Source: Odiellus spinosus (Eukaryota; Arthropoda; Arachnida; Opiliones; Phalangiidae). Taken from it: 64,000 nucleotides of DNA. Both the position numbers and the translations under genes were made by a program. The stretch covers positions 9,701,504-9,765,503 of the forward strand of contig OY987239.1 of the NCBI GenBank assembly GCA_963920705.1. The letters run 5' to 3'. The notes under the pieces are model-generated. The model ran no database searches, was not told where the DNA came from, and was given only the letters and a program-made list of their open reading frames with translations. Each line of letters starts with the position of its first letter. Within the stretch, counting starts at the first letter, position 1. Shown here piece after piece: positions 41,201 to 50,644 of the stretch.

Positions 41201-44200
41201 ATTTGCACTTTTTCAAGCAAAAGTATAATTTTTATAGTTATAAGTGTTAAAAGTTATCCATAAATCAGTCTATCCAGAATTATGTTCTGTTCAAAATTGT
41301 GAAGGCATGCATCGAATCTTCTTTACATGGGTTTCAATGAGAAATATTCTAATAATTGAAGATTCCTAATTTTTGATGTAACTACTTCTGGTAAAAACTA
41401 ATCATATGACGTCATTCCTCACTTTTTACAGTACGCGTGTTAAAAGTTATCCATAAATCAGTCTATCCAGAATTATGTTCTGTCCAAAATTGTGAAGGCA
41501 TGCATCGAATCTTCTTTACATGGGTTTCAATGAGAAATATCCTAATAATTGAAGATTCCTAATTTTTGATGTAACTACTTCTGGTTAAAACTAATCATAT
41601 CACGTCATTCCTCACTATTTACAGTACGCGTGTTAAAAGTTATCCATAAATCAGTCTATCCAGAACTATGTTCTGTCTAAAATTGTGAAAGCACTACTAG
41701 CTACTCACGCCCCCTCTCGAAAGTCTACCCAACCTCTAATAAAATAGAGTAATAATTTCCAGTGACAGATATTGAAAGATATTTAAATTCCCTGACTTTT
41801 TTGGTTCATTTTCAAATTCCCTGACTTTTCCCTGACCAGTGGCAACATAAAATATAAGAAAATACATTTTTGACGACGTTGGTCCTATACACTATTTTAT
41901 TGGAGAATTTTCTGGGCTATCTCTAAAACACAAAATACCATGCATAACCCAAGTTAAATGAAAAAATTGTCTGCGAAACAGACGTGACTAGCTCTAGCTT
42001 TAGCCCCATTTCGGCTAGAGATAATTAAAATCCATGGCTCTATCATTAACTTGTTCTTGAATTCCAATATCTTTTAAACATCCCTCCATTGTTTAGAAAA
42101 TTTAATTACAAAAATTGTCTTACCTCGACTAAATGCGACACCTCATTTTGATAAAGATCATTCCATACATCAAAGATGGCGCCTAAAAGTTGTCCCGGAT
42201 GATCTGCGGGTAATACTTCGTCTGCTGTATTTCTACCCAATCTAAAATAAAACAAGGAGCTTAAATTAAAGGGAATATAAACGCACGTGCAACTTTTTGT
42301 TTTCTAACTACCTTTTAAAAGGACATTTGTTAGGTATGTTAAGCTATACCTTACACCTTAGACCTGAACTTTATACTCTTACTACCAGACATGTGAAATT
42401 GTGACAGAGTTTTGTACAGCCCTGCGTGCCCGAATTTGCCTACCTTAGCTTATTACCAGTCCCAGGTCTCCCCCATAATTTTGCCAAACAAACGATACCA
42501 AGAAGGATCAGACAAGGAGAGGAAAAGTGGGGCTGCGTTGAGTTAGAGAGAGAAGAGCCAACCTCCCACTCGGGTGGAAAGGGGGGATAGGAAATTCTCG
42601 AGGTAAACTATTGTCACGTGGTCACTAGCGTCGTCGGCTACTACGAAGCTGATAAAGGATCCGTTTTTCCCACGTGACAACATTTTACCACGAAACATCT
42701 CTACCAGGGACGGAAATAAGAAATTTTTCTTATTGGACAAATGTCCAGTAACCCCCCTTTAAAATTCAAAAGTTACCGGACATTTAACAAAATTACCGGA
42801 CAATGCTACATTTCCTGTATTGAAAATTACTTTTTTTGATCGGACATTTGTCTAGTGACCCCCTCTTAAAAATAAAAAGTTATCGGACATTTGGAAAATT
42901 TATCGGACAAATGACCAGTGACTTGTGCTTATTTCCGTCCCTGATCTCTACCCCCGTTCTCCCAGAGTGGGAGTGTAGGCCGACGCAGTAGGATCTTAGC
43001 CGTCCCCACTTTTCCTCTCCTTGTCTGATCCTTCTTGACGATACTGTCTTGTGTAAAAACAGTCAATAAACCGTTCCAAGTATTAAAGACAAACTTAAAG
43101 CGTAGGGGTGTGCTGCCGACTTTGGGATTTAAATTTTCCTTTCTAACATAGAGCAAGTTTAAGGCACATTTTTCAATCTCACCAGACCACCACTATGGGA
43201 ATGGGATCAAGGTAGTGGAATAATTATTAGCGTCTGCTAGGGCCCAGGCTATCGATGACAATTAGTTCTCTCCCAGTTATAAAATATTTAATTAAACCTT
43301 TTATAATCTTTATATACTAATTAAACTAATCAGTTTGTTTAGAAATTAAAGATATGATTGAAATTTAAGCCTTGTCATGGGGAAATATGTACTTAGACTG
43401 GTTTCATACAACTTTTGCAAAACCGATTTCCCTGAAATCTCTGGGTTTTTCCACAAATATTTCTCTAGAAACAAACTATCCACTTTTAATTTTTATTTTT
43501 TCTCGCCTCACAGGTTCAATCTTCTTAAACAGTTTTTAATTATTACCCACTTCTGTCAATAAAATGGAGTAACAACATTGGGACACCCTGGAGTGGTTTT
43601 TAGAATATTTGATGAAACAACTCATTTAGACCAAATATGCCCAAACCTCATATTTCCCTGAATTTCACTATATTTTTTAATTTCCCTGAAATTTCACCTA
43701 GTTTTTAGCCTTAAATTTATTTCCCTGAGATTTCCAGGTGTGTACAAAGCCTGAGTAAATTTAAATTTGGTTTGTCGGGTACCGCGGCCCGCAAAGCACT
43801 GGGAGTTACGAAAATTAAATCAAATTTTTCTTACAAATGAAGCGCAGGTCCGCAAAGAATTCTGGTAAATTCTTTATAAGCATTAAGTTGACGTTGACAC
43901 GCAAACTGACTGTTGTTATTTTGGTTATCGACGTACACAAATGTGTAACCTAGTTTCTGTCGAATCAGGACCAAAATTAGTTTTATTTTCTCTCATTGAG
44001 TCTACTTCAATCAATCTTACCTCTTCTAACACTATGTATCCGTTATTCTCATCTTCAATTGATTTATAACGGTTGTCAAATTGATTTGACATCACGCGTT
44101 GCGACGTTATTAACGGGGAAAATATCGAGACCAATGCGTTTCGAAAGGAGGCCTTAGTAATTTTATTACTATCCTATTTATAAGATAAAAAAACGTTAAT

Positions 44201-44404
44201 TAAACTGATTATTAGGTCTTACTCAGACCGATACCGTGCATTACTTGGATACTTAAGAGATAATAATAGGCTTATGATATAACTTACTCCTTCAGAGACG
44301 CAACCCGCCTGGATTCCTCGTATTATTAAATGTTCTCTCAGTTCGTTATCGGTTTTATGAAAAACCACGTCATTTACTTTATTGAATATAAAGAAGCCCC
44401 TCAT
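26247..44404 (-). CDS. HPS1: HPS1, BLOC-3 subunit (15 exons, 18 kb)
   Basis: Minus-strand exons: 44404-44288, 44152-44021, 43177-42444 (interrupted by a MITE at 42499-43037), 42241-42124, 40673-40513, 36683-36551, 36435-36417 (19-bp micro-exon, tentative), 32511-32483, 32297-32145, 31981-31823, 30239-29911, 29761-29626, 27943-27830, 27458-27379 and 26367-26247. With the MITE and one duplication removed all phases agree and give 662 residues; human HPS1 has 700. Recognisable HPS1 stretches are NISMTSYFKDFPGLIHYIYI, SFYYSYFIWFEDTN, FCHAFILVNGKLLYLYSR and the N-terminus MRGFFIFNKVNDVVF. HPS1 pairs with HPS4 as BLOC-3, the exchange factor for Rab32/38 in making lysosome-related organelles. An ELOVL gene and two large minisatellites lie in its introns. 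Because of the exonic MITE this copy may not make full-length protein. Confidence 0.88.
27224..27342. mobile_element. Family E element, copy 3 (right end truncated)
   Basis: It starts CCCTTACGGAAAAAAGTTAG and breaks off after CTTAAGACTAACTC, without the closing terminal repeat. It lies between HPS1 exons 13 and 14. Confidence 0.65.
28083..29555. repeat. 27-bp minisatellite with ~300-bp higher-order period in an HPS1 intron
   Basis: The basic unit contains GGAGTAATTTCTCTGATAAT and CTGATC. A diagnostic block beginning AGTATAATTCCTGGGATAAT recurs near 28108, 28409, 28709, 29009 and 29252, so groups of about eleven units are themselves repeated with a 300-bp period (the last group is shorter by about 57 bp). 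It lies between HPS1 exons 11-12 (29626 and 27943). Confidence 0.88.
30714..30903. mobile_element. Family E element, copy 4
   Basis: The ends are CCCTTACCAAAAAATGTTAG and TTTTTTCCGTAAGGG, with AT just outside each end. The inner CTTCCCCAAGACTTTTGTAG is inverted relative to copies 1-3. Confidence 0.7.
30956..31092. mobile_element. Family E element, copy 5
   Basis: A short copy (137 bp) with complete ends CCCTTACCAAAAAAAATTAG and CCGTAAGGG, and TA outside each end. Confidence 0.7.
31226..31415. mobile_element. Family E element, copy 6
   Basis: The left end is CCCTTCCTGAAAAAAGTTAG and the right end TTTTTTTGGTAAGGG. It is in the opposite orientation to copies 4 and 5. Confidence 0.7.
32607..36078. 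repeat. 3.5 kb 21-bp minisatellite in an HPS1 intron
   Basis: Units contain TTTAATCAGATGAAACC and are arranged in zones. Zones are: GACG-ending units (32610-33120), GGGGC-ending 21-22-mers with G-to-A changes (33121-33440), CGGGGG units (33441-33610), 17-bp units lacking AATC (33611-33840), about 66 nearly identical CGGGGG units (33841-35225) and about 40 CCGGGG units (35226-36075). Frames of 747 codons (plus) and 699 codons (minus) result only from the 21-bp period. It lies between HPS1 exon 6/micro-exon and the exon at 32511. Confidence 0.92.
37092..37252. mobile_element. Family E element, copy 7
   Basis: The ends are CCCTTACCAAAAAAAGTTAG and TTTTTTCCGTAAGG. It lies about 90 bp downstream of the nested ELOVL gene, in an HPS1 intron. 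A further internal fragment of the family is at about 39179-39235. Confidence 0.7.
37344..38144 (-). CDS. ELOVL6: ELOVL6-like very-long-chain fatty-acid elongase, intronless
   Basis: Complete frame of 266 codons from ATG at 38144. Elongase hallmarks are present: HSVCDSTACSVTLFWAAAF, then KAAELLDTVFIILKKQKLT, the histidine box HLSHH (146-150), NYSVHSFMYSYFALKAARF and several hydrophobic helices. The order and the SVCD/FWA-AF-SKA-EL-DT pattern match vertebrate ELOVL6 best. The enzyme performs the condensing step of fatty-acid elongation in the ER membrane, joining malonyl-CoA to an acyl-CoA. The C-terminus (YKFKNKN) is basic but lacks a clear KKxx signal. The gene lies entirely within the HPS1 intron between 40513 and 36683, on the same strand. 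It differs from the other copies at scattered sites (for example PEALYILRNYG), so it is an older duplicate. Confidence 0.92.
   Translation of the reverse strand: MSIAMSKYTGYPYYSFVQNFEMGFTPEGFIRWFRNYWHFSIYISVTYLILIYFLREYMKGREPVNVRKAVIIWDTTLAIFSICGMLRAFPEALYILRNYGMEHSVCDSTACSVTLFWAAAFVISKAAELLDTVFIILKKQKLTVLHLSHHVLTVIIFFRFAEETPAVSRWLIVTNYSVHSFMYSYFALKAARFNIPIRFSMIMTTAQILQMCLYVLVCLYVLRANWLGHKCTSSVWAGIIGLIFSTYMLYMFVDFFLRKYKFKNKN
38694..39115. mobile_element. TTAA-flanked palindromic MITE, copy 1
   Basis: TTAA stands at 38690-38693 and 39116-39119. The arms, starting AGGGAGAATTCAACCTAA, pair with the far end over nearly 200 bp each, including AGCCTATTTTCAGGGTAAGT. A short GC-richer loop contains a second inverted repeat (GGTCTAGCGACCAATC / ATTGGTCGCTAGACC). 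TTAA duplications are made by piggyBac and Kolobok transposases; I cannot tell which. Confidence 0.8.
39120..40027. other. HPS1 intron DNA, one dispersed repeat
   Basis: A family E fragment is at 39179-39235. A copy of the dispersed AAGATGTCACCACAATAGAG sequence is on the minus strand at about 39690-39780. Nothing else is recognised. Confidence 0.45.
40028..40445. mobile_element. MITE, family D (CAGAGGTATATAATAACC termini), copy 1
   Basis: The left end is CAGATGTATATAATAACC (one change) and the right end the inverse of CAGAGGTATATAATAACC. CCCCCTTCGGGGGGAAGTAT makes a second hairpin at each end. CTTTAAT flanks both sides as a perfect 7-bp duplication. It lies in HPS1 intron 5. Copy 2 is at 50223-50637 in the opposite orientation. 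Confidence 0.88.
41080..41766. repeat. Tandem ~192-bp repeat inside a 75-bp direct duplication
   Basis: A unit starting GTGTTAAAAGTTATCCATAA begins near 41246, 41438 and 41631 (the third is partial). A different 75-bp sequence starting GCACTACTAGCTACTCACGC occurs at both edges (about 41081-41155 and 41692-41766). The block lies between HPS1 exons 4 and 5. Confidence 0.8.
42499..43037. mobile_element. MITE, family B, copy 2, inserted in an HPS1 exon
   Basis: The ends are CAAGAAGGATCAGACAAGG and its inverse, with ACGATAC on both sides (7-bp duplication). It contains a nested hAT-like element at 42705-42943; without that and its duplication it would be 292 bp, like copies 1 and 3. Read on the HPS1 strand, coding sequence runs into it and resumes in frame beyond it. 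Confidence 0.88.
42705..42943. mobile_element. hAT-like MITE, copy 1, nested in family B
   Basis: The ends are CAGGGACGGAAATAAG and its inverse, with a perfect 8-bp duplication ATCTCTAC. CAGGG ends and 8-bp duplications are typical of hAT elements. Confidence 0.88.
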
Positions 44405-45167
44405 TATTAACTTTGTTTAATTAAGATTTTGAAATAAACATTGGGATTAACAAGTTTTGCAACAAGAAGCTTCCGAAGCTCGTGACTCTAAAGCAGACGA
44501 CGCTATGCTTTCCAGTTCAGGCTGGGAAATAAGGCGGTTTTACTGGACAAAAGTCCAGTTTAAAAATTAGCTGCGCTAGTGATCTTCAAACGAACATGTA
44601 AAGGTTTTAGATCTCTCTCAGATTGATCTAAGAGCGGTAAATTGAAAACACTAATTTTGACATGACCCGCTCTATTGTGGCGTGGCTTGCCGCTTGAAGA
44701 TGCGCACGCAGTGTTGCACGGAAACATGGAAACGCCATAAGAAATTCGTCTTTATTTAAAGAGATACTGCAGCGAATATTTTAAAGGGTTAATATTCAGC
44801 GCTAATAACCTTATTTCTCTTTAACCTCTGCGTCATTTTTATAATTAAATTGTTGCCCAACTAATAGGTGTAAAATTATAAAATTAGTCTTAAAATAAAG
44901 CTTGAAACTTAATTCATACCACACGGAAAATCCAAGTTTGAAAAATATCAGGAAGTATTAGAAAATAAATCTGAAAGGTAAATCATTTTCATAAAACCAT
45001 ATCCCATAGAATAACTTTACGGAGTTCGGTTTGTTTCAATTTTCCCGCCTTAAAAGTACCCTGGTAGAGTAGATGTCATCTATTTTTTGGTCAACTATAT
45101 GGGTCTATATGGACTGCGGCCGCTAGAGTGTCTCGAATCAATCTGCATTTTGTACGCTTTAGAAGTG
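44405..45167. other. Upstream region of HPS1, nothing recognised
   Basis: The HPS1 promoter is expected just above 44404. I see no clear core-promoter element and no other gene. Confidence 0.35.
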
Positions 45168-45405
45168 CAGGGACGGAAATAAGAAATTTTTCTTATTGGA
45201 CAAATGTCCAGTAACCCCCCCTTAAAATTCAAAAGTTATCGGACATTTAACAAAATTACCGGACAATGCTACATTTTTTGTATTGAAAAGTACTTTTTTT
45301 TATCGGACATTTGTCCAGTGACCCCCTCTTAAAAATAAAAAGTTATCGGACATTTGGAAAATTTATCGGACAATGACCAGTGACTTGTGCTTATTTCCGT
45401 CCCTG
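45168..45405. mobile_element. hAT-like MITE, copy 2
   Basis: The same CAGGGACGGAAATAAG ends as copy 1, flanked by TAGAAGTG and TAGAAGAG (7 of 8 bases match). Its interior is nearly identical to copy 1, so both are recent insertions. Confidence 0.85.
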
Positions 45406-46112
45406 TAGAAGAGTACGTTTTACTACGGTAATAGAATTTCGAAACTCTTCTTCGAATTCAAAATCAGCGATACCACGCGGAAATAATGTGAATGAATTTA
45501 TATGTATAGAAAATTAGAATTTTTAACCATCTGCTAAATATTATTAATTAACTTTGAAAATTACAAAAAAGAATTAGAATTTTATTTTGTAACAGGAAAA
45601 ACACGAGTGACTGAATGGTCTAAGATTTTGATTTTCATAACCCAAAACGTTCAAAGGTTTTTTTTACCTACCCTAGGTAGGGTTAAAGGGATGGTATTGC
45701 GCCGATTTATCTGTCCGTTCGTTGCTCACCTAATTGTGCATTTTTCGTGACACGTTCAAAGAAATAGTTTAACTCTCCAAAAGACACTGATGTCTAATCA
45801 AACATGTAATAGTCTTCTGTGGGATCGAGAAATTATCCAAATTAAGTAGGCCTATCTCCAGTGTCTAATAAATTTACTAATTGACCAGAAGACAGTCGAG
45901 TAATGTAAATTACTGGTACAAACTCTGATAAAAACCATCACCCATCTACTGATAACTAAATTGCTAGAAATTTAAACCTCCATAATTTAAGAAAATGATA
46001 ATTTATTCTAGCCCCGAATGTGTAGGATTTCCCATTTACGTATTTCGACTTCTAAAGGTCTTACCAGTCATTGTGAGCACCCTAAAATATTCTGCTTGAA
46101 AATCCTAATACA
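45406..46112. other. Intergenic, nothing recognised
   Basis: AT-rich unique sequence between two mobile elements. No exon or repeat found. Confidence 0.35.
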
Positions 46113-46119
46113 CTAATAA

Positions 46120-47574
46120 CAAGAATCCATTCAGGGGTTCGATTCTACAACTGTCCTTAAATATAAGGATTTAAACAATAAGGATAAATCCGTATTTCCC
46201 GCCTAAGGATTGTCTAAGGACAAATTCAGTTTTTCAAAAATAACGGTATTCTACACCACCTATCCGTACGAAAACTCTTTACATTTAAGGACAGGAGAAA
46301 AAATTCTCCTTATTTTCTCTAGTGACGTATTTCCGGACATCTTACCCAATGAAACTTTGAGGAATAAAATTCGCCTCTCGAGCGAGGAGCACCGAGTTTC
46401 GTGTAATAATTTGTTAGGCCGAGGCTTAGGGTTAGTCGTTCGGGGGTTATCGATACAAGTTTTTGACTGTTTTTGAAATAGCAGTTTATAGAGATTTTAA
46501 CTATAATTATGGCCAAAAGATTAGGAAACGTTTCCAACAGAAAAATGGAAAAAAGTACTAGATTTTTTAGAAATGCAATCGAAATTGGTAAGTGGACGCT
46601 TTATACGGCCACTTTCACCAAACAATTAAGTACATGATCTATGCCTATGTTATTGTTACGCAGGCATTGACATGATAGACAACTTAGTTCTTAGAATTGG
46701 ACTAGCTGGAAATCGAAAGAAACAAAACCTAAATCTTAAGGCTATCAAAAAATAAATAAGCACGCAAAATTAGTAAAAATATATTAACAAACCATGCAAC
46801 AAACCTACTTCAATGTCTACGGGAATAGCTAGAGCGTGATAGGCGATCGGCTAACCTATCCCATAATAGGTACGCGCTATCATTTTTAGCCCTAAATTAT
46901 TGCTTAAATTGATAATTATTTAATTCAGAAGCTCGTAATCGATCCCTTACGACTCTTTGACGCCTTAAATCTCGTCTAATTCTTCTCCGTCGGCTTAAGC
47001 GGCTAAACGAAAAATTTCCACTGAGCTACGATGGCGGCCATCTTTAAAATGTTTAAAAAATAAGGATGATTTTCGGTCCTTAGACCTCTAAGGTGAGGTC
47101 TAACCCTCACCTTATCATAAGGACTTTATTTTGTCCTTAGTCAGGATAATTTTTGCTAAGGACGCTCCTAGAATACCGACATTGAGGTCTAAGGACTAAT
47201 CCGTGTTTTAAGGATAAAAAATTATCCATACACCTCGTAAGGACAGTTGTAGAATCGAACCCCAGGTTCCATAAGAATATGGGAGGGCCGCGATTCAATA
47301 ACCATCCTCCCAAACTTTGTAGCAAAAGATCGTCCGCTTCGAATCGATTTTTCAAGTAAATCGCTCCTGACATTATATTATTAACCCGCGCCACTAACGA
47401 CCTTGACATAATATTTTGGGTAATAAAAATGGAGCCGACCGAAAAAAGATCTAAGCGTACAAATGTTGCGAAAATTGCGGACGAACTTTTGTTACAAAGT
47501 TTGGGAGGATGGTACCAGAGGCTAAAGCTATGCTCCCGCCTCCCATATTCTTATGGAACCTGAATGGATTCTTG
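46120..47574. mobile_element. MITE, family C, copy 2, split by another element
   Basis: The outer ends CAAGAATCCATTCAGG and CCTGAATGGATTCTTG are flanked by CTAATAA on both sides (7-bp duplication). The element is interrupted after its first 15 bases by the insertion at 46135-47262. Confidence 0.88.
46135..47262. mobile_element. 1.1 kb Harbinger-like element nested in family C
   Basis: Terminal inverted repeats of about 25 bp start GGGTTCGATTCTACAACTGT. CAG flanks both sides, and removing one CAG restores the family C sequence exactly. A 3-bp duplication suggests the PIF/Harbinger group. On the minus strand near 46930-47010 an arginine-rich frame (SRLSRRRRIRRDLRRQ) recalls the basic N-terminus of some Harbinger proteins. 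It is far too short for a transposase, so the element is a non-autonomous remnant. Confidence 0.7.
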
Positions 47575-47858
47575 CTAATAAAGAGTCTAGCATTGGACAG
47601 TTTAATGTGCCATAAACTAAATAGAAGTGTGTTGTATGCGAAATTTGAAGATAGTCCCTTTAACGTACAGTGTCGAAATTTTATATTCAAATAAATTCAT
47701 TCATAATACGTCCATGCCTTTGCCTGGCATCGGTATAAACACGAATATTACAAAATCAACTATACGGGAAATGCATTATTCATAAAAAGCATCGTCTCCT
47801 TCGAGTTACGAATTAGTTCAAATGATTCTTCTCCAGTAAAAGTACGAAGTAGCAAACG

Positions 47859-48683
47859 ATGTCCATCGATAAGTCCAAGTACGACGGATACCCCTATTAC
47901 TCCTTCGTGCAAAGTTTCGAGACGGGTTTCACTCCCGAAGGAGTTAGTCGATGGTTCAGAAACTACTGGCATTTCAGCATCTATATCTCGGTGGTCTACT
48001 TGATTCTAATATTCGTTTTGAGGGAGTATATGAAAGGAAGAGAGCCAGTCAATGTGCGAAAAGCGGTCATCATCTGGGACGCCTCTTTGGCCGTCTTCAG
48101 CTTCTGTGGCATGTTGCGCATTGTTCCCGAAGTATTGTACATTTTGAAGAACTACGGAATGGAACATTCTGTCTGCGATTCGACCGCAAACTCTGTCAGT
48201 CTGTTTTGGGCAGCGGCCTTCGTAATTTCCAAAGCCCCCGAATTATTGGACACAGTCTTCATCGTCCTCAAGAAGCAAAAACTAACCGTTCTTCATGTGT
48301 CGCATCACGTTCTAACGCTGATTATCCTCTATCGTTACGCCGAAGAAATTCCGGCCGTGGCACGTTGGCTGATAGTCACGAACTATTCCGTGCATTCTTT
48401 CATGTACAGTTATTTCGCTCTTAAAGCTGCTAGGTTCAACATACCCATCAGGTTCTCGATGATCATGACCACCGCGCAAATACTTCAAATGTGCCTTTAT
48501 ATTTTGGTTTGCTTATACGTCTTGATGGCAAATTGGCTCGGTCACGAGTGCACTTCTGGCGTTCGCGAAACATTCGTCGGGCTGGTATTCAGCACCTACA
48601 TGTTATACATGTTCGTTGTCTTCTTTATTCGTAGATATAAATTTAAAATGACTAATACCCAGGGCGAAAATAAAATAAACTAA
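47859..48683 (+). CDS. ELOVL6: ELOVL6-like very-long-chain fatty-acid elongase, intronless
   Basis: Complete 274-codon frame from ATG at 47859. The histidine box HVSHH is at 146-150, with SKAPELLDTVFIVLKKQKLT before it and TNYSVHSFMYSYFALKAARF after. About six to seven hydrophobic helices fit an ER multi-pass enzyme that condenses malonyl-CoA with acyl-CoA. It lies about 290 bp after a MITE and 3.6 kb before a close paralogue in the same orientation, from which it differs little except in the last third. The C-terminus (GENKIN) has no retention motif that I can see. Together with the copies at 9634, 37344 and 52239 it forms a local gene family. Confidence 0.93.
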   Translation: MSIDKSKYDGYPYYSFVQSFETGFTPEGVSRWFRNYWHFSIYISVVYLILIFVLREYMKGREPVNVRKAVIIWDASLAVFSFCGMLRIVPEVLYILKNYGMEHSVCDSTANSVSLFWAAAFVISKAPELLDTVFIVLKKQKLTVLHVSHHVLTLIILYRYAEEIPAVARWLIVTNYSVHSFMYSYFALKAARFNIPIRFSMIMTTAQILQMCLYILVCLYVLMANWLGHECTSGVRETFVGLVFSTYMLYMFVVFFIRRYKFKMTNTQGENKIN

Positions 48684-49184
48684 CGGTAAAAAACAAAATT
48701 AGAGGAATACAGGCAACTCATTTAAAAAAACCTGAGATGTTGAGCCTAAAAGACAACCAGCTAGAATCTATTCAATAAACAATATATTTTTTACTTAAAA
48801 TTAACCGTGCGTAAGGGAAGAGCATTTTAAAGGGCAAGTTTCAGAGCAGATAGGGCCTTTAAGGAGCTTCTCGAATGAAAACCGTTTTGATGTCATTCCC
48901 TGTCAAATAAATTTTACAAATATCACGAGATTTGTCACATACTTTTGGTAAAATGAACAAACCAATTTAGGTAGCGTGTCGATTAACAGGATTCATCCAA
49001 TAGATGGCTTTATTTCGGTGGGATGTACAAATTGAAAGATAATTTGACCACAACCATTCTCTGAATATTTCAAATTCTCGGAGAAAAATCAGGTAAAGGG
49101 GACTAACGATTCCCGGTTCTCTTTGTTCCGCCTCCTAATTCGCCATTTGGTCACCAAGAAACGAGGTGATAATGTTTTTAGTAG
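48684..49184. other. Spacer after the elongase gene
   Basis: AATAAA occurs near 48775 and could serve as a poly(A) signal for the elongase. Otherwise nothing is recognised. Confidence 0.35.
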
Positions 49185-49191
49185 ACATTAT

Positions 49192-49482
49192 CAAGAAGGA
49201 TCAGACAAGGAGAGGAAAAGTGGGGACGGCGCAGTTCCTATTGCGTTGGCCTAAACTCCCACTCTGGGAGAACGGGGGTAGAGATGTTTCGTGGTAAAAT
49301 GTTGTCACGTGGGTAAAACGGATCCTTTATCAGCTTCGATAACAGCAACGACGCTAGTGACCACGTGCCAACAGTTTACCTCGAGAATTTCCTATCCCCC
49401 TTTCCACCCGAGTGGGAGGTTGGCTCTTCTCTCTCTAACTCAACGCAGCCCCACTTTTCCTCTCCTTGTCTGATCCTTCTTG
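49192..49482. mobile_element. MITE, family B, copy 3
   Basis: The ends are CAAGAAGGATCAGACAAGG and its inverse, and ACATTAT stands on both sides (perfect 7-bp duplication). It is the uninterrupted counterpart of the copy in HPS1. Confidence 0.9.
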
Positions 49483-49489
49483 ACATTAT

Positions 49490-50215
49490 AGAGCCACTAC
49501 GGTGGAAAGATACTACGCTGGTGATATTTCATACTGGTCACCTTCACTCCCCTAGAAGCCACTAGTTCCCTGAACACAAACTATATAGTTGCCAAAACTC
49601 TATCAATAGTAGTTTTAACCCTAACATAATGAATAGTACCTACTGCGTCGAAAAACACTTCCCGAGTGCAAGGTTACTAAACCATCTCCCGTTTAAGATG
49701 GCGACCTTCAATTTAAGGCGCCACAAATCTATAGTTACAAATACACCACTTTGCTCTTCCACTGTGCGCATGCCCGCGCTCGAAAAGCTTACTAGTGGCG
49801 AAAAAAAAAAAACGTTCACTTGGTGAGGCGCGCGTAGTATCCCGCGTATTACCCCATGCCATTTTCACCAAGAGAAAGTTCGCCCTTTGCCGCTATAGCG
49901 CCCCAAGTAATGGCTAAATGGTGTATTATATTACTTTGAAGCGGTAGTCGTAGTCGATGGGCAATTCAATAAAAAAAAGTCATTTGCTGCACCTATCATA
50001 AAGCGAACCACAGAAATGTGTGTTATAATGTTGTTTTACATGTAAACTATAAGATGTAGCCACAGTAGAGCCTATTGTCAGAGACCGGTTACCGTCAGGC
50101 CTACAGCGTGCCCATCCGCCGCGAGAGGCTGGGAAATAAATCATTCCCAAAAAATTCTTACCCCCAGAAAAACTGATTCCAATTTATGAAAATCAATGCC
50201 ATCTGGTGTTCTTTC
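49490..50215. other. Spacer with a dispersed repeat copy
   Basis: Bases about 50015-50100 are the third copy of the sequence around AAGATGTAGCCACAGTAGAG, also seen near 17045 and, inverted, 39690. No gene recognised. Confidence 0.4.
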
Positions 50216-50222
50216 ATCGTAC

Positions 50223-50637
50223 CAGAGGTACTTCCTTCGGGGGGAAGTATGAAAGGCAGGCAAAATCGACGAACAACGAGTGCCCGGCGTAAATCGCGGC
50301 GGATCGACACACCGCTTTACTGCCAAAAAATAGTTACACCATTTTGAACCTCACTAAATTTTCCCTACGCACACTTCCGGAACTCGCGAGCTGAAGTCAA
50401 CCTTCGACTCCATTTTAACAGACAGCCTGTCTCCTGAGACAGGAAGTTCTAAACACAAATCGAGCCGTCTTGTTTATACAAAGACCATTTACTAGAGTAG
50501 CGACATTGAGAAGTCCAGCGCGAGCTAGTGGCCTAGATAGTCAGCAGCAGGCTCATGTTGTTCGTGATTTTTAGCATTGGTAGTATAGGGGCTTTCATAC
50601 TTCCCCCCCCCCCGAATGGAGTTATTATATACCTCTG
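50223..50637. mobile_element. MITE, family D, copy 2
   Basis: It is inverted relative to copy 1. One end has lost about 11 bases (CAGAGGTACTTCCTTCGG), the other is intact. ATCGTAC flanks both sides as a perfect 7-bp duplication. Confidence 0.88.
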
Positions 50638-50644
50638 ATCGTAC

